Shown here in pieces: positions 23,354-36,195 of a stretch of 64,000 nt of DNA. Position 1 is the stretch's first letter; each line of letters opens with the position of its first letter. The notes beneath the pieces are model-generated. The model did no database searches. It was not told the origin of the DNA and saw nothing but the letters and a program-made list of their open reading frames with translations. Origin of the DNA: Phoebastria nigripes (lineage: Eukaryota; Chordata; Aves; Procellariiformes; Diomedeidae); NCBI GenBank assembly GCA_035582835.1, contig JAYKAV010002673.1:437620-501619 (forward strand), given 5' to 3'. The position numbers and the translations under genes were made by a program.

Positions 23354-26300
23354 GAGTGAAAAATATTCACTTCATGGAATTTTTTACAATTTTTGGGAAG
23401 ACCATTTTTTTTTCCTATACAAATGGTGTAAGAAGCAGATTTTTTAAACTATTTTCTTTTCTTTGTGCTGTAGTGGTAAGCCCTGACACAGCCAGCTAAT
23501 CAGAGCCCTATTCAGCCAGGCACTGCATGCATTGTGGCAAAGTTGTTTAATTTGGAAATTTGACAGTAAAATAAGGGGTTTTTTTCAGATTGGACAGAAA
23601 GGACATAAGAAGGGCAAAACACAAGTCTTTAGAGAGACTCCCAGCAGGCAATTCAAGGGCAACCCTTTCACTGGCAAATTTAATCATTGAATATCGATCC
23701 AATTTAGGTTCTGTTGAATATTAGGAGGGAGCAGTCACTTTTATTACATGGAGACAAAGAACTTCCTTCAAATTAAGTGCTTACACTTAAAAACAAGAAG
23801 TAAATTATTGTGTCNATCCTGTCTGTTCTAAAAATTCATTCACATGATGTAGCACCAGTTTGCTTGAAATGGGAAATTCTGCTTTTAAGTAATATTGTGA
23901 CACCTGCAAACGGGTNATGGTTCTGCCATCATTACTAACCTTATCTAAAAAACAAAAAGATTTCTCTTTAATGAGTTTGCAGCTTATTTTTCAAAAGTTT
24001 TAGGGAATCTAATGGCCATGAGGGATCTGTGGGTCTTAGCCAAGTCTGTCTGTCTGAATANACCATCGGCATTGGCATTTTCTGGGCAATCTCTCTACTG
24101 GCTTGAATTGACTTTTAGATCTAAACATTATTAAGTTAANGAGGGAGGGGAGTTGTTGTTTGGGTCTTTTTCCCCTTCTAAGGCTTCTGTAGAAATGAAA
24201 CCTGCTGCTGTGCAGAGANCCAGCATAAGGTGCATTCCTTACTTGGTATTCTTGACTTCCATCCTGCTACTGCCCTGCTCCAAGGATTAGCATGCAATTT
24301 TTTTGATGCATTGGCTTTCTGCTGATCTTTTCCTTAGGGACAACCTTCCTGAATAAAACTTTTGAAAATACAAGGAGGAATGGTCTCCTTTCAAGGATCA
24401 ATGACAATTCTAAAAAGACCAGTAACAAATTCTTCTAGGCTGCTTGACTGCACTAGAGAGCATCTGACTCACTTCAGGCTACTACTTTTTGCTGAATAAT
24501 TTTACATGCAAGTTATTTTAAATGTGACCTACAGTCTCCCAAAGCACCACAGGCTCATCTGCTCTTATATTATAAACATCCTGTTTCTTGAAGACAACAT
24601 AGTTATGCAATTTTTGAACCAGGATGAAAAAAAAGTTGATGCAAATGAACTGCAAATGCAGCTACTGTATCACCAGAGGAAACCTTACAAAAATAGGTAG
24701 ACCTGATCATGTCAAATGCGAGGCAGTTGTTTACACGCGGGGTCTAAGCACTAAAATTTGGCAGTGTAGAAATTGGAAGTGCCAGCTTCTCTTTCCGAAC
24801 GTGCCTTTAACGTGCAGCCTGTGTTTCTCTATGTAGGAGACATTAGCATGTTTCTAGCCTCAAGAAAATGATATAGGGGAACTTGGATATTCACTGCAAA
24901 TTATTTCCTCACAGTACAAAGGTCTGGGATTTTTTTGGCACCAAAGTACTGCTGTGCTACCCTGTGATTTGCCTTTTCCCCTCAGTAATTCAGAGTGACA
25001 GACTTTTAAGCAGAATTACATCCCCCTAAGCAGTTTCCCGTGCTCTGGAGATGGGCAGGACAGCATAGGCAATAAGGAAACAGGACTGGAATACAGACGT
25101 GGCTGTCCTTGTTGTTTGGCATCCACACAGAGATAGGTGTTCAGCCTTTATTCCAACAATGAAAGAACACTCTGTGCTCTCCGTGCATTTTATTTCTGAG
25201 GCAAAACCAGTATGTTTGTGAACACTCATAAAAGGAGAAGCAGGTTTAGAAACGAAACCCTGAATAGACCACTGTTTCTCAAAGGCTGAAGGTTGCTATT
25301 CTCGTGAGATTGGACCTTTAAGGCAGCTCAGCTCTTTCACAAGCCTATTGTTGCTATGCAAGAATGATCCCATTGTGGGCACATATTTTATCCAGTCCAA
25401 TCCCTTATGTCTGTGCTATGAATTTATAAATGAGAAGCAATATAGCAATATGCCTTTCTAAAGAGTTTCAGAATAGAAAGTCCTACTGTCACACATGGCT
25501 GTAATAGAACAAAAAGCTCTTTTTGAGCATCAAACCTGCTGGAGAGTGAGAAAGATCTGTTGTCTTTTAGGCACAGAATGGTTAACATGTAGCCTGGAAC
25601 ATGCCATAGATATCTTCCTGCAAAATCAGTATGTCTATAGGGAAGATAACTGTGTACTTTTATGACATTTATTTATACAAACACTTTCCATAGCTGTAAG
25701 AAAGAGGAAAAGGATAAGCTTGCAGATATCCAGAAGCCCATACATGGCACTCATAGACATTCATTATTAAAGAACTATTAAAAGTTTTGTGTCATTTGGG
25801 ATGTATGTTCTGTGGCTTGTACATACTATATAAACAGAAAATAATATCGCAGTAACAGATTATGCACTGGCATAGCTCCATCCACTTCCATGGCAGGACT
25901 TACCATTTATAAAATGGTAAGACAGGTCAGACTCTAGCCTTAAATCTTTTCCTTCCTTGCTTCCTGATCTAGGATGCTACAGTCTTTCCATGATGCTCGC
26001 CAACTATCTGAGAGAGTGGCGAGAAGTGCAACAGAGAATTCATAATTAGCCTCTGTGGCTCTATTGCCAACAACCCTTTAAATGATCAAAGATTCTTTCT
26101 GAAGAAATTTGGATTTTGCCCTTGTTGCAGAAGAAGAAGGATCTCATTCTGCTCATAAAATTTAGAAGACTGTGTGTTATTAATTTATTTTCCTTTTTCT
26201 TACAATTTTTCCATGCTGCAGCATAAGATTCAAATGTGAACTTGCTTATGGTCAGGCACACCATGGATTTTATTGCAATAGCACAGAAAGGTCACACATG

Positions 26301-27154
26301 GAAAAAAAGAGCAGGACTGGTGCAATTGGCACTGAAGGACCTTCCACAAGGAAAGGATTAACAGAAACCTCTGAGGTAGATCTCTGGTTTTGGATGGAGA
26401 ACATGAAGTCAGGCTCCCATGCCCAGGTCTGATCAAAGACCCTGGTGCCTCATCGTCAATTTTGAGGCCCCTGCTCCTCCAGAGTTGAATCCAGTGCTCC
26501 GAGTAAGCCTCTGTCATGGGGAAAATTTGGTACCTTAAAAAGGGAACCAAAAAGGCCAGTTTGTTTGAGGCAGGAGCTGTCTAAAAGTTTGCATGAATGA
26601 AATGTTGAGCCTCATCTCCCAGGTACCTTATCCAGTTCTGCATTGAGATGTCTCTATTCCAGATATGCAGCCCAGAACACTGTCCTGAAGGTTAAATGCT
26701 GTTACCCTTTACTTTAAAAGGCTGAGAAAGNCATACTGCTAGATTTCGTTTATGTGGTGGATGCAGTGCTAGGCTAGTCTTTTTTTTATAATGCTGGAAT
26801 CCTTAGAACCTTGATGCTAGAGTGTCTCACCTAGACTAAAAGTTAGGCAGGACAGATCTTCTGTTGTATTATTAACACAAAGTTCAAGAACCATGGGCTG
26901 GGTTTTGACTGTTCTTAGTGTACTTTTCCCCTCTTGCTCCAGACTTAATGACCAATTGAAGATAAGGTACAAAAAGATAGAATCTAGTATTTCTCTTCTT
27001 GAATGAGTGGACCCCAAGCCACGCTTTCTCTGACCCATAGAAGTTTGATTTCAGTTCTGTGTCTTCAGCTGCAAGCTGCCCACCGCTCCGCTCCTCTCTT
27101 CTCCTTTCCAAAAGGACAAACTTTCCCATCAGGGTACTCTGCAGGGACATGTGG

Positions 27155-27320
27155 ACTTCATAGTCTCAGCAGGCACTTCAGACTGGAAGGGACTTCTGCA
27201 GGTCATCTGGTCCAACCCTCTGCTCAAAGCAGGATGAACTTCTCATCAAGATAAGGTTGCTTGGGCTTTGTCCAGCCCAGGTTAAAGTAGCTCCAAGCCC
27301 TTCTGGGCAGCCTAGTCCCT
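27155..27320 (-). mobile_element. Old CR1 3' fragment
   Basis: The plus strand reads as the complement of a CR1 3' end: CTGGAAGGGACTTCTGCAGG, then TCATCTGGTCCAACCCTCTG, CTCAAAGCAGG and CTTCTGGGCAGCCTAGTCC. The terminal octamers are decayed (TTCATAGTCTCAGCAGG). It is more diverged than the copy at 40,643-41,017, so older. Confidence 0.8.
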
Positions 27321-29715
27321 CTCAGAAAGTCACATACTTCTTGGTCCTGTCAAGATACAATAGGTCTGCTCTGAGACTGCCTGCCTGCCTTCCTCCTTGG
27401 CAGGAACACCTAGAGTGAGATTCATCCTGCCTAAAAGCTGGATGTCTGATCTTGACCTCAGAGGCCTTCAGTCTGTGACAAAGAAATAGGTGCTCTTAAA
27501 AGTGAATTGTGTGCCACCTCTCTCCCCTGATTATAGAGGTAGCAGCCAGCAGAGTTGCTATTTAACTCTTAGAGGAAAGCTCCTTTCCCAGGTTCAGGGG
27601 TTTCAACCTAGGCCAAATGAGAGGAAGACACCAAGAACTTTGGCTTGCTTGAGAGCAGAATGTGGGCAGACACATAATTCAAGGTGGCTGAGGAACTTCT
27701 AAGCTATTTCGGTGGAGTAATGTGGCAGCAAATTGGAGGAGAGGATCTCAGGATCACAGTTTTGAACTAAATCTGAAATTTGAAAAAAGACCCAACTGAC
27801 CCAGTGTTGAGCTGTAGTTTGCTTCACCATGTTTACTTAAATGACTGTTAGTCACTGAAGCTTCTTTTTTTCTCTCAGCCTCAGAGGCACAGATCCAGAG
27901 AGAATATGTTTGCTTCAGTTCTCTCTTTCAAAGATTATGCTAAGAAGATCAGGATAGTCATTTACAAATGCATCAAGCAAACAGAACATGTGAGGAATTT
28001 ACTTCCAAGACAAACAGGAGGTCAGGAATAATAAGAACCTCTCACTCTCTTGCATTAAAATAGTGATAAGCAAAAGGTGTTGCTCTCCAGGCAGCAATGT
28101 CTAAAGTAGCCTTTCAAAACAAACAGAAGGTTTCCACCTGTTTACTTCATTTCTTCAAGCTGCTTAGCTGGGATTATATTCTGTTTTCTTCTGCAGCTGC
28201 CTTCTCCATGGTCAGTCTTCTCCCTGAAGATTTCCTTTCTCCTTCATATCTTGCATCATTCATATTTCATTACCCCACTCACTGTTAGAAATTGCTCTGT
28301 CCTATCTCTTGTTATGTTCCTTAGCCAGCTTATTTCTTTTCTGCTTTTGTTTTCTGCTCTGGCTTTTCCCACTTTCCTATTGCAATCTTGCCCTTGGTGA
28401 GCTCCTGTCTACCTAAATACTGTACCTAAACACAGCCAGGCAAGATGTCCCTCTGGGAAACTGCAAAGACTCCTCCACTCTCCACTGACTCTATGGTGAG
28501 CGATGGAGTTACTGAAGTTCAGAGGACGGTTCCACTAGGAGCCTAAAACTTAGAAGCAAGCTGGGCGAGTGGGACTAATATTTCTTCTCTTACAGATTTT
28601 TTGACATTTAATCCCTTCATTCTACTCTTTTTCAGTTGTATCCTCTGGCTTTCTCCAGATCTTTTTCTCTAACAGTTCCTCCATCCCTTTTAAGGCTGTG
28701 CCTGCACAGACAGCAAAGCCCCTCTCAAACTTGGACTGGTTTGAAAACCTCACATCTGAACATAACACCTTCTTTCTTTGAAGCATTTCTGTTTCAGAGC
28801 TTCATCTCTGGCCCTGCAGCAATACGGGACACTGCAGGAGAGCAGAGTCTCCGTACTCTCTGCTACATTCCTGCGTTGGAAAGGTAACCTGGATGCAGTA
28901 AGAGCATCTCCTAGTCTTCCTGGGTTCACATAAAAGTCAGGCACAGAAGTGAAGCCTTGATGTAATAAAAGCTGCTCCATCATTTTTTCCCTCTCCCCAA
29001 TGCCATCTATTTTGCCCAGTGTTAGGAATGACCTAAACTCCCATGTCCACTCCCAAGGCCATTTCTGAGCTGTTAGTCTCTACCTTTATGCCTACAGACA
29101 TATTTTCTTGTCCTGCATCCACGCACAGCAGAAGTTAAAAAGGCAAAGTCTGTCTCCAAAAAATATCCTCTCGTCTGAACTCATATGGCCTGTGCTGACC
29201 AACAGCAGCTCACCACTCACTACCCTCATCCTTGCACACAAACCTGCTGAAGGCGAGCAGGGACACCAGGAGCTCCCTGCCAGTCCAAGCTTCCCAGAGT
29301 CCCTGCCAGCAGCACAACTTGCTCACTGCAATCTGCACCTCATCAGTAATTTCTGAGAACACAATATCGAGAAAATAATCTACCACATATCAGGAAGTGT
29401 GGGAGGGGAAGAAGTATTTTTATATAAAATTAGCCAAAAAAATCCTCAGAACTGCTTGACTGAAGTCTGTAGGAAAGCTGAAGGAGTTTAACAGCGGGAG
29501 GTTTCCCCAGTTCTTGGAAGAGAGAGCACCAGGCCTGCACAGCATCCCGTATGGCTGCTGGGGATCTGCTAGCCCTGAAAGAATCACCTGCACTGTGATC
29601 AGGACAAATGTGTCAAAACCCATGTTGTCTGGACATGGATTTAAAGCACTCGAAACCAGGATGTGAACTCAAGAGCTGCTAAACTCAGTTGTTCTTACCA
29701 GACTCTACTCCCGCC

Positions 29716-29799
29716 TTTTTGGTTTTGGGTTTTTGTTTGTTTGGTTGGTTGGTTTGGTTTTTTGGTTTTTTTGTTGGGTTTTTTTGTTGGTTTTTTTTT
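29716..29799. repeat. T/G-rich low-complexity tract
   Basis: Irregular repeats of TTTG, GGTT and T runs, resembling the complement of A/C-rich tails. Confidence 0.85.
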
Positions 29800-31067
29800 C
29801 ACTAAGAGCTGTCCATGCTGCTGGGAACACTGCAAGGAAGGTTAATCCAGACACTTAACACTTAACCGTTTACGGGCTGCGTACAGGTATGAGGAATGAG
29901 AAAACACTGCAGACAGAGAAGGGCTCAATGGTCTGTTCGAGAGCAGCCTTTTAGCATGCCAGAAATCAAGTTCCCTTGGAAAGAGAGGGATCCCCAAAGC
30001 AGCAGTAGGGGATTCCTCTGTTCCCTTATTATACTTGGACGCTGAGCTACAGCACAAGCCTCTATTGTGGTTTAAAGCTANAGTGTCTTAATTGCTTCCT
30101 GAATTACACTTATTATAGGAGCCTTGATTAATTTCTCCTTTCTGTTGCAATTCAAGTCAGTGCAAGAAGTTTTTGCTAGTGGCGGGCTTGCCCAGGGCTG
30201 TCATTCTTAAAAACCCTTCAACAGTCTTCATAAGTAACCAGCATTCACCAGAAGGCAAACTGCACTCTTTAGAAACGCATGATGTTAAATGTGTCAAGGA
30301 ATTTAGGTTTGCAAGAAGCCACTCAGGTCATCAAGCTTAGGTCCGCTGCTGTGTATATACCTGTCCCCGTTCTAATGGGACTCCAGTTTTAAAAATACTT
30401 CAATTTCTTTAATCCCCCTAATCCTGATAAAACTATTGCTGAGCCGTAACCCCGGATGGTAAGAAAATTTCTATTGCTGTTCAGCCTAATTCATTCATCA
30501 CTGAATTGTTCCTCTTTGTGCTGCCACCACCNTCTGTCAGCTTAAACAGTCCTTTTTCCCATGGTGTTTACAGATAAGAGCTAGAGTCTCTCCAGAAAGA
30601 AACAGACACTGGGCTGTTTTAAAGAGAGACTCCTATACCCACTGCCTGGGATGTATTTACACACCTAACATCTGGATCTCACCTAACACAGGTGCTGTTT
30701 GTAATTACAGCTGTCTCATGCTCTGTAGGAGCAAAGAGGGGAGGAGAACAGGCACATAAAAGAATGCAATGGCCATCCCCTGCAACAGTTTGGCTTTCGT
30801 ACTGGTTTCATCCTTCTGCCAGGGATGTTTCTGTCATTTTTGAGGAGCTCAGTTTGCTCCTGGTGATCCTTTCCACGCTCTGAGAAAGGAGAATTTCTGA
30901 TGCCCAGGGCAGGCAGGTGCCTTTCAGCCCTCTACCAGCCACTGCCCTGCGCTGCTTTCCCAACGGGTGAGCAAAGTATCTCAGACCTGGCTACTCCGGC
31001 ACTGCGCTCCAGCAGGGCATTCCCTGGTTTTCTCCTAATGAATATGAATTAGCAAGGTTCAGATTTG

Positions 31068-31090
31068 AAAACAAAACAAACAAACAAAAC
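31068..31090. repeat. Short (AAAC)n tract
   Basis: A short run of AAAC/AAAAC units. Confidence 0.8.
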
Positions 31091-34000
31091 CTCTAAAATA
31101 GGACAGGGATGAACACTGTAGTATCCAAATATCCCACCAAAAAACTCCTGCTCGGGACTTGCCTAACCTTACAAGCACTGGAAGCCTCCCTGTCTCATCT
31201 GTGGTACCCTCAGGTGCACAGAAATCTGCTGCTGTGCGCAACTGGGGCTTTCTGCATCTTGCTGCTTTGCTACTATGTCATCTCTCTTACCCAGGAACTA
31301 GGCAGAGCCATGCTTAAATCTTCTCACGATCTGAACTATATTCTGTACTCTGAGTTCTTGTAAGGCCCGTTTGTAGGGCTGGGACCCCCACAACAAGCAC
31401 TGGGACTGTTTTATTCATAAAATACCAACCCATTGCCTCTTCAGTGCTCAGGGAGTGAGTCAGGTTCCCCCCCTTTATCCTCCCTCCCCCAATTAATTGC
31501 CCTCTTTCCAGGAGCGTAGCACAAGCAGTGAGGGATTAGCTGCTCTGGGTGGGCAGTCTCCTCTTATGCAGCCAGCGCTCAAGGTCTGCCAGGCTGCAGA
31601 GAGACACGAATCCAGGAGAAAAGCAAAGCAGTAAGCCTGAGCCTCCGCAGCCTCCTGAACGCGCATGCACCTACAGCAGGGAGGTGCCAGCCCTGCTGGC
31701 TCCCCCAGTCCGGCATCATCTCAGCCCATGTTTAATTTAAGCATGTGCTTACTTTCATTGTTACTAAGAGCATTTGCACGCTACATTACCCACATCTTGC
31801 CCCATCAGCCTCACCTCATCTACAAAGCAGCTTTTTTTATTTTTGTTTCATCTCGAGCAATATCCAGGCCACCTAAATCCCATGAAAACATCCCACCCCT
31901 GTTTCCTCTGTGCAACTATCTCCATCCCCTGGGATTTAAAGCTCTTGCCTTCTTTGGCCAAGAAGACTCCCTCAGGCCCATAGCTGTCAGTCAACCTTTC
32001 TCTCGAGCTACCCAATTGATTAGCATAATGAAGTTAAACTGAGAGCAATTGCTCTCAAGATCAGTACTTGTATTTTTTTAGTCCCACAGAAGGGCTTATG
32101 AGCAGCAAGCCTGCCTGTTTCTTCCCACAGCCATACCAGCTGTTCTGGAGAATGACATAGACCTCATCTCACTCTGGTTTGTGAGCCCCTGACAGCTACA
32201 GGGGCTCATCTCAAACACACAAGTAATTGTCAACTGTGTTTCGTAACTTGGGATGCATTTTGGAGAAGGTAGATGGAAGAGATGGCAAGAGGAAGGTATT
32301 GTTTTGCCTAGCAGAGGGGAGGTGAAAGGCAGGCCAGCTGTGGGTAATCAGGGTGGAAAGCTGCTGCTGTGCCATTTTAGAATTGGCAATTTGCAATCGG
32401 GAGAGACATTTTTTCTATCCTGCCAGCTGGAGGCTCTTGGCAAAGTGGTTATGTTTTTAGAAGCTAAACAAATTCATCTTTCTTGTTTTTCCCCAGAGTT
32501 TTGGATTTTACCTCAAGAGGTTTGATCTAAAGCTTTTTATCGCATCTGACTAACAAAAGACTTATTAAAAATGAAAGAGGACACAAGAAAAATAGGAAGA
32601 AGTACAAGTGTTCATCTGTTTTCAGCAAATCAACTTTTTGAACATATGAAATCTAAGTGGTTCTGAATGTATTTATTTTCCATTCATGAAATAAACAATT
32701 TTACACTAACATACAGTTACCACTCCAGTTTATGTTCCTGTAAAGATGTGCAGAGCTTTGAGTTGTCTTGTAGCACTGTACATAATCAAGTACTTGCAAG
32801 TAATACTTATCATATTTATAATACTCTGACAAGGGGATCATTCTCCCATGTCTTCTCCCAAAACTCTATGCCTCTTATCCTTAGTGAGCTTTGATGTATG
32901 GTTTGAACTTGTGGTATACGACTATTTTTTCAGCAATATAGGGTTAGTTTTGGGTTTCTATTTTAAAACATGTATTTTAATGTCTCTATTATTTTCCCCT
33001 GGAGATTATGCAGACACAATGATTTGCTGACGAAAATGTGTTGAACTAAAAGGCTTAAAGTTTAAACATATCTTTGGGTTAGTGTTGGTGTTTATGACAA
33101 ACTTTCAAACATGGAGACCATTTGGCTTGGTCTTTTTTGCAGATAAAAATTAGCCCTCCAACTCGTGCTGTGTATTATACCTACCTGGCTGTGATCTCAA
33201 AACATCTTTGTCACCTGTCCCACATCTGCAGCACAACACACTGTAGCCCTGAGTCAGTAAAGCACAGGCTGAAATTTGAGCACATGCGTAAAAGCAATTT
33301 ACTTATTAGAATATGCTCAAGCACACGCTTTTATACTAAAGTGTTTTGCTGAACTGGCGTGATGAATAGTCTAACTGCAGTGTCCCAAAACATCTGCTCT
33401 CAGGAGAATTAGGTCATGTAGATTTACAGAACTTCAGGGAAAGGAAAAAATTACAAATTCAGTCTAACCTATTACCCAGACCTTTTTATTTGCTTTAGAA
33501 GAACACAGGATAGGAAGGTATTTGCAGGATCAAAACATTAATAAAACTACTTCGCAGATATTCAAGTTTGAAGGTTGTTGTTCAGATGACATGGTGCTTC
33601 CTCCTGACCTCAGAGCCTTTGAAATAAAATCAAAATGATAAATGATTNTGCATGAATTTTCAATGAATTGAGAGGATGATATTTCAAGAAGGGCAACACC
33701 CACAATTTGACCTTTTCAGCTGTACTGAAAACAGCAGCCACTTTGTGTTTACCAGCTATTGTGAAATTAAGGTTGAACAAGCATGGAAACAGTCTTTCAT
33801 TTTAAGAGGAGGTAAGTCACACCCCCGAAGAGCTGGGCCCAAATTTCCCAAGTCCTGTGACCCTGAGAGCTACTCTTCAAGGGCCTATTCAAAACTGAGA
33901 TATGAACACATCAGGGATATGAAGTGCTTGGTCTGATTAAGATTTGGATAACTGCTCTTTCATTTTTGCACTTTTCCAATGGAAACACATTGCTGCTAAT

Positions 34001-35129
34001 TTCCTTCTCCTGTTTTCTTTTCATGCAGCCTTCATAGCTGAAACAGGTGGAGGGAGAGGAGATAAAAAAATCAATCATATCTGCTGTATCTTCCTTTCTG
34101 AGTCTTCACGGGCCCCAGCAGCGTGATGTGGAAGGAAGATTTCTGTGCAATGAATCCTCCCCTACAGTTCAAGTCGTCAAGTCACCTTTGTCAAAAGAAA
34201 AATCTCTTCAAAGCACAATTGCTAAAGATGTAGAAATTTATTTTCAGAACAGAATGAAAGACATGTCTTTCACTAAAGGCCTCTTCCCTGAGCTTGTTTC
34301 AAAAAACTACTTCACTGCAAAATGCTGCACCGTCTAAAGCGAAACAGTATGAGGAACACAGCCATATTGATCCAGATAACTTCAAACTTGAATATAATTT
34401 TTCTGTTTACAAAGTATTTAAAAAAATTAGTCTGCTGTTATTTTTCATGTTCTGGAAAATTGAGTATTTTAAATTTTTAGTATTAATATTTCCATTGCCT
34501 TTTTAACATTATCTAAATTAAACCTTTGATTAGACCGTTTCGATTTTCCAAAAGAAATACTTCAGAACCTGTGTTCTGCAGGAAATACCCACATCTTGGG
34601 GTGTTGTTCACACGCAGGATGACAGCTGTACTTTTCAGTATTTCCTGGAGAATGAGCTGGTGGTAAAATGCTTTCTGCTCTACAAGAAGACTGGTGATAA
34701 ATGCAGTAACGGTTATTGTGTATTAAGTAAATGTGGTATGAAATGTGGCTTAGAGTCCCATAAAACAGATGGTAATGATCCTCCTCCTAACAAGCAGAGA
34801 AGCTGTGAATTTGCAGCTTGAATTCAGCGTCCAGGAATAAGACCCAGCAGGGCAAGAGGAAGTTACGATACTGCGATCACAACTGTCATGCCAAGTGGAT
34901 GCACGGAACAAAACTCGTTTCGATCAGCTTTGGGAGACATCTCCCACCTGCACAGAGGGTTGCATAGAGAAGCTGCATATGAGAGAGAAAGAGAGGTTAA
35001 AAATGAAGATGAAGAATTAGATTTTAAAAAAAAAGNTCTCCGAGAGCCTAATCTGCTTTTCTAAATCACTGCTAGAGCCAAGGTTTGGAGCCAAGTTGCT
35101 GAAGCTTCAGCACTGTGCTGAAGTACTGT

Positions 35130-35440
35130 GTAATTGCCGCGGATCTCTTCACCTCACAGGTGCAGAAAAATATGCATTTATACAGCTAATCCTGGCTGGG
35201 ATGAGAGAGAAACATCTTCTGGGAGATTCTGTCAGAGTGATAAATAACAGAAATAATTTTTAAAATGAATGAAATGACTGATTTGTTGTAATTAGTTATG
35301 TTCCAGATAAGGCAGGTCACTGCTTACTATTTTATCTATGGCTTTAATTGCTGAACTATGGCATGTTTTCATGATGTCAGTGCTTCGACTCTCGGTCCCT
35401 GTTGCACCTCCTGACTCAACAGGTCCAAAATCCTTTCAAG
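35130..35440. promoter_or_regulatory. Candidate conserved non-coding block
   Basis: Repeat-free sequence contains a homeodomain-type TAATTAGTTA at 35,289-35,298, CAGATAAGG just after it, and an isolated CpG pair (GCCGCGGATC) near 35,137. The inference rests only on texture and motif clustering. Confidence 0.2.
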
Positions 35441-35739
35441 CACTCTTTAGTGCAGATTTAGGGTTTTAACAGTGGAAATAAATCACAATAAAAGAAGTGT
35501 TCAGCATTCTATTAGATCATGCATCTTGAAAAAAATGAAGTGGGTTGTATTTATGGGATAAGACTTCGTGGGTCTGAAAAAGGCTTATAGAGTCTCCGAA
35601 TCTGAGCTTCTCTATGGTGCCTCAGGGAAGAAGGTCCATATGGCCTTGGGGTGCAGGAACAGAGAAAAAATAAACTGAGTAGTGAGGCTATATTACCTGT
35701 GTATATCAAAATCAGCTGTTAAGATCCCAAAAGCAGGAA

Positions 35740-36195
35740 GGAAGTTGAAAAATTGGATGAGATTCACAAAGAGACAAGAAAATGATTACAAGATGTAAAA
35801 CACGACTTCTAAGGAAAGATTCAAAGACTTAATCAAGCTAGGTTATCAAAAATATGCCAAGAGATGACTTCTTCCCTGCCTGGCCATCTCCACCAGGATC
35901 AGAACATGGGTTCTTCAGCCCAGCAGAGAAAGTGTAAGTAGACCAAATAGCTGGGAGCTGAAAAGCTACTCTGATTTGGATGTGAAATAAAGCTCAGGTT
36001 TTTAAGATGAGGGCAATTTATGGCTGGAAAGAACATATCCAAGTTGCTCTATGTTTCACCTGAAAATTTTAAACAAGGACTGATGACCACCTGGAAGAGA
36101 CGATCCAGTTCAAATCAGAATTAGCTGATCTTTGTTGTGCAGAAGATCAAACCATTAGATTGTTACGGTGCCTTTTGAGCTAAGAAACTATGAAA
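35740..36195 (+). mobile_element. Very old CR1 LINE 3' fragment
   Basis: The stretch ATTTTAAACAAGGACTGATG (near 36,066) followed by ACCACCTGGAAGAGACG matches the conserved 3' region of CR1 families, where the consensus reads like TTTAAACAAAGACTGGACAACCACCTGTCAGAGACG. The upstream part (from about 35,740) also follows the late ORF2/3' pattern with many substitutions and indels. The terminal octamers are barely visible. The divergence suggests an insertion that predates the diversification of modern birds. Confidence 0.6.

Larger units (their letters stand above)
22211..27154. other. Intergenic DNA without a recognisable gene
   Basis: Apart from the A run and sequence gap at 23,312-23,353, nothing identifiable was found. 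Frames are short and lack domains. Confidence 0.5.
27321..35739. other. Intergenic DNA without a recognisable gene
   Basis: This contains pyrimidine-rich DNA (28,100-28,700), a T/G-rich low-complexity tract (29,716-29,799), an A/C tract (31,068-31,090) and short frames without domains. A donor-like GAGGTAAGT near 33,809 and an acceptor-like TTTCTTTTCATGCAG near 34,028 stand 220 bp apart, but no conserved coding sequence flanks them. Confidence 0.5.

Noticed and set aside
33676..34126. Exon-like arrangement with a donor near 33,809 and an acceptor near 34,028
   Set aside because: Both splice words are common by chance. The flanking frames match nothing known, and the implied 220-bp intron has no supporting coding sequence.
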